A stretch of 15,055 nucleotides of DNA from Phycisphaerae bacterium (GTDB taxonomy: Bacteria; Planctomycetota; Phycisphaerae; Sedimentisphaerales; Anaerohalosphaeraceae). The stretch covers positions 1-15,055 of the forward strand of contig PXAQ01000144.1 of assembly GCA_003567095.1 (NCBI GenBank), given 5' to 3'. A program made the translations under genes and the position numbers. Below, in pieces: positions 12,676 through 15,055 of the stretch; positions within the stretch are counted from its first letter, which is position 1, and every line of letters starts with the position of its first letter. Under the pieces are notes generated by a model. That model had not been told where the DNA came from and searched no databases. It saw only the letters and a list, made by a program, of their open reading frames with translations.

Positions 12676-13770
12676 ATGGATCGAACACAAATAAAGCAGC
12701 GTACTCAGGCGGTGCGGCGGCGTCTCACAGACGAAAAGCTGGATGGGCTGATTGTCACCGGCCTCGAAAATGTCCGGTACCTGAGCGGTTTTGGCGGGCA
12801 TGACAGTTGGCTGCTGGTTCTGCGGCGGTCTGTTATTTTGATTACCGACAGCCGCTACAGTGAACAGGCCGAAGGGCAATGTCTTGGGTGCAGGATTGTC
12901 CAGCGCACAGGCCCGCTGGCCGAAGCGGTCAACGACCTGCTTGGCGCACACCGAAGTGTCAAGGTCCTGGGCGTGGAGGACCGCTGCACGGTGGCGGTGT
13001 TAAAAACGTTGCGAAAGGCGCTTTCGGTCAAGGTCAAGCCGGTCGGGGGGGTCGTCGAGGATTTGCGTCAGTTCAAAACAGATCAGGAGGTCCGGCTGAT
13101 CCGACGTGCCGCCAGGATCGCCTTTGACGCGATGGACTGGGCGCTGTCGCATCTCAAGGCCGGCATTACAGAGCGTGAACTGGCGGCGCTGTATGTGTAC
13201 CGGCTCAGCAGCAGCGGCGCGACGGAGGGGTTCGAGACGATTGTCTGTTTTGGACCCAACGGCTCGCGCAATCACCACCAGCCCGGGGCGCGAAAACTTC
13301 GCAAAAACGACACTGTTTTGCTGGATTTTGGGGCCAATTATGAGGGCTACACCAGCGATACGACACGCTGCTTTGCCGTCGGCACGCCCAGCGATCATTT
13401 TTGCCGGGTCTACCAGGCCGTCGCGCGGGCGCAGGCAGCGGCGATTCAGGCCGTCGGGCCGGGCGTTAAGGTCTGCCAGGTGGACGCGGCCGCCCGGAAG
13501 GTCATTCAAGAGGCCGGTTTTCCGGTGTATGGCCACGGCACCGGACACGGCCTGGGCCTGAACGTCCACGAAAGACCGAATCTGGCGCCGTCGGACAGAA
13601 AAACCACACTTGAGCCCGGCCAGGTCATCACCATCGAGCCGGGTGTCTATCTGCCCGGCCGCTTCGGGGTACGTCTTGAAGACGACGTCCTCGTGACCGC
13701 CACCGGCCGCCGGATCCTGTCCCGTGACAAACGCTTCAACATCGATCCCGATGCCGTGCCGATCCGATAA
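12676..13770 (+). CDS. M24 family Xaa-Pro aminopeptidase/dipeptidase
   Basis: A cytosolic dinuclear-metal peptidase of the PepP/PepQ group, 364 residues, that cleaves peptides with proline at the second position. The N-terminal creatinase-like domain spans about 1-125 (DGLIVTGLENVRYLSGFGG) and the pita-bread catalytic domain about 135-355. All five metal ligands are visible: Asp217 in LLDFGA, Asp228 in TSDTTR, His291 in GHGTGHGLGL, Glu321 in ITIEPGVYLPG and Glu335 in VRLEDD; His298 in VHERP is also conserved. The start ATG at 12676 gives the normal family N-terminus, although no strong ribosome site precedes it. It is divergent from the glycosyltransferase. The next gene starts 99 bases later, in a gap with only a weak GCAAAA/TTTTGC hairpin (from 13793). 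Confidence 0.93.
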   Translation: MDRTQIKQRTQAVRRRLTDEKLDGLIVTGLENVRYLSGFGGHDSWLLVLRRSVILITDSRYSEQAEGQCLGCRIVQRTGPLAEAVNDLLGAHRSVKVLGVEDRCTVAVLKTLRKALSVKVKPVGGVVEDLRQFKTDQEVRLIRRAARIAFDAMDWALSHLKAGITERELAALYVYRLSSSGATEGFETIVCFGPNGSRNHHQPGARKLRKNDTVLLDFGANYEGYTSDTTRCFAVGTPSDHFCRVYQAVARAQAAAIQAVGPGVKVCQVDAAARKVIQEAGFPVYGHGTGHGLGLNVHERPNLAPSDRKTTLEPGQVITIEPGVYLPGRFGVRLEDDVLVTATGRRILSRDKRFNIDPDAVPIR

Positions 13771-13869
13771 TGGGTTTTTTCCGCAAAAGGTTTTTGCAAA
13801 CTGCCCAAGCCGGAAGGGCTGAATCGAAAAAATATTGTATTTCCGGGGGCATCACTTTAGCATTTACGT

Positions 13870-14742
13870 ATGATGCAGCAGAAATCCATTATTATCGTCA
13901 GCGATTTGCATATGGGCGACGGGGGGCCGCGGGATAACTTTGCCGCCGACGGCAAGGAACTCCAGTTTTCCCTGTTTTTGGACTATGTCCGGCGGCAAGA
14001 GGCAGAATTGATCATTCTCGGCGACCTGTTTGAGTTTTGGCAGGCCAATGTCGGGCGGGTACTCGTGCACCGGATGCCGCTGATTGAGCGGTTTGCGGAG
14101 CTGAACGCGACGTATGTTGTCGGTAATCACGACGCCGACTTGGCGGACCTGGTCGGCACGGGCCTGCTGAATCACCCTTTTTTTGAGCGAATGAGCGGGC
14201 CGTTTACCCGCACCATCGGACATCGGACGTTTCGGTTTGTGCACGGCCACGAGGTCGAGCCCTACAACCGGGACGGCCGGCCGCGATGGGGGCGGATTCT
14301 GGCCATTCTCGGCGGGATCATTGAAGACCGCAAAGGCTCGCCGCTGCTGTCGGCCGGCGGGTTGACCGAAAAGACGCTTCTCAGGATCGGTCGGTCCTTT
14401 ATGTGGCTGTGGAATAACTCGGTCAATCTGTTTGAAAAGGCTCCCCCCGGCGAGTCGCCCCACAGCGTCTCTGAATCGCTTACGCCGACCCAGGACCCGG
14501 ACCGCGTCAAGGGAATTATGGCGCTGTACCAAAAGGATCGGCGTCAAATGGGCTACGATTATCTCGTTGCCGGCCACACGCACAAGGCCGGGATGTTTGG
14601 ACGCTGGTATGCCAACAGCGGCTGCTGGGTTGGCCTGCGGAACAATTTTCTCCAGATTACCCCCGACGGGCAGGTACACGTCTGGGAATGGAACAACGGC
14701 CGTGCGGTGTTGATTGAAGAGTCCAGTGCTGAAAGGAGATGA
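13870..14742 (+). CDS. LpxH-like calcineurin-type metallophosphoesterase
   Basis: A 290-residue metallophosphoesterase closest in layout to UDP-2,3-diacylglucosamine hydrolase LpxH, which makes lipid X in lipid A synthesis. Metal motifs in order: SDLHMGDGG (Asp12, His14), LGDLFEFWQ (Asp52), GNHDAD (Asn86, His87), VHGHE (His125/127) and AGHTHKAG (His236/238). It is about 50 residues longer than the E. coli enzyme; the extra length lies between roughly 130 and 215 and contains a Trp-rich helix (SFMWLWNNSVNLFEKA) that could sit on the membrane. Other family members act on other pyrophosphates, so the substrate is not certain. Two adjacent ATGs (13870, 13873) are possible; no strong ribosome site is seen. 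Its stop codon is embedded in the ribosome site region of corA, so the two are co-transcribed. Confidence 0.85.
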   Translation: MMQQKSIIIVSDLHMGDGGPRDNFAADGKELQFSLFLDYVRRQEAELIILGDLFEFWQANVGRVLVHRMPLIERFAELNATYVVGNHDADLADLVGTGLLNHPFFERMSGPFTRTIGHRTFRFVHGHEVEPYNRDGRPRWGRILAILGGIIEDRKGSPLLSAGGLTEKTLLRIGRSFMWLWNNSVNLFEKAPPGESPHSVSESLTPTQDPDRVKGIMALYQKDRRQMGYDYLVAGHTHKAGMFGRWYANSGCWVGLRNNFLQITPDGQVHVWEWNNGRAVLIEESSAERR

Positions 14743-14745
14743 ACT

Positions 14746-15055
14746 ATGGCATTAAAGAGAGAAAGTTTTCGTTTTTTCGCTACCGCTGCGCAAAAGGCCG
14801 GGTTGCCTCCGGGAACGGCTGTCTATGTCGGTGACCGTGCCGGTCAGCCCGTTCGGATGACACAAATTGCCTATGATCAAAATGCGCTGGCCGAGCAAAC
14901 ACAGCAGCACATTGAGGACTGTTTTGAAAAGCAACCTTCCTCAGGTGTTGTGTGGCTCAATATCGACGGTATCCACGACGTAGAGGTGCTTGAAAAGGTC
15001 GGCAGCCGACTCGGGCTTCATCCGCTGACAGTCGAGGACATTGCGCATCCCGGCC
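14746..15055 (+). CDS. corA: CorA-type magnesium transporter (5' part)
   Basis: An open frame of 103 codons runs off the right edge. AAAGGAG (14732-14738) lies seven bases before the ATG and is formed by the last codons of the upstream gene, which stops three bases before this start. The protein begins MALKRESFRFFATAAQK and reaches VVWLNIDGIHDVEVLEKVG and LGLHPLTVEDIAHPG, the typical cytoplasmic alpha/beta domain of CorA Mg2+/Co2+ channels. The two transmembrane helices and the GMN pore motif would lie beyond the window, so functionality cannot be judged. Confidence 0.88.
   Translation, partial: MALKRESFRFFATAAQKAGLPPGTAVYVGDRAGQPVRMTQIAYDQNALAEQTQQHIEDCFEKQPSSGVVWLNIDGIHDVEVLEKVGSRLGLHPLTVEDIAHPG

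Overview
The window looks like a chromosomal segment of an anaerobic or facultative planctomycete, most likely of the Phycisphaerae. The reasons are three exported proteins with PEP-CTERM-type sorting tails (two of the VPAP variant and one classical IPEPAT tail ending in RRRK), weak or missing Shine-Dalgarno sites on several genes, a complete hypFCDEA set for [NiFe]-hydrogenase maturation, and moderately GC-rich genes separated by AT-rich gaps. This assignment is inference: there is no rRNA or other phylogenetic marker in the window.

Layout. 1-940: one PEP-CTERM protein gene on the + strand (206-844) ending in a clear intrinsic terminator. 941-6178: the hydrogenase maturation operon on the - strand, read hypF, hypC, hypD, hypE, hypA; hypB is absent. 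HypF and HypE make the thiocyanate group, HypC and HypD assemble the Fe(CN)2CO unit, and HypA takes part in nickel delivery. The F/C, C/D and D/E junctions each carry a different short repeat-like sequence, and two of these run into the coding ends of hypC and hypD. 6179-6728: a gap with a strong-looking + strand promoter, two tiny ORFs and overlapping palindromes upstream of hypF. 6729-9605: three - strand genes, namely a secreted subtilase-like protein lacking the catalytic Asp, a PTS EIIA (fructose/nitrogen type) with its own promoter and terminator, and a B12-binding-fold protein lacking the usual cobalamin ligands.

9606-10213: a 600-base AT-rich gap ending in a promoter and a folded leader that serves two tandem, diverged PEP-CTERM paralogues (10214-11513), closed by a terminator that reaches into the 3' end of a convergent family 2 glycosyltransferase (11614-12411, -). 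12676-15055: + strand housekeeping genes, namely an M24 Xaa-Pro peptidase, an LpxH-like metallophosphoesterase and a CorA-type magnesium transporter cut by the window edge.

No rRNA, tRNA, CRISPR array, transposase or phage gene was seen. I found no convincing new multi-gene system. The most unusual items are the repeat-filled junctions of the hyp operon, the two enzymes or sensors with missing key residues, the structured leader of the PEP-CTERM pair, and the promoter with two tiny ORFs at 6310-6649.
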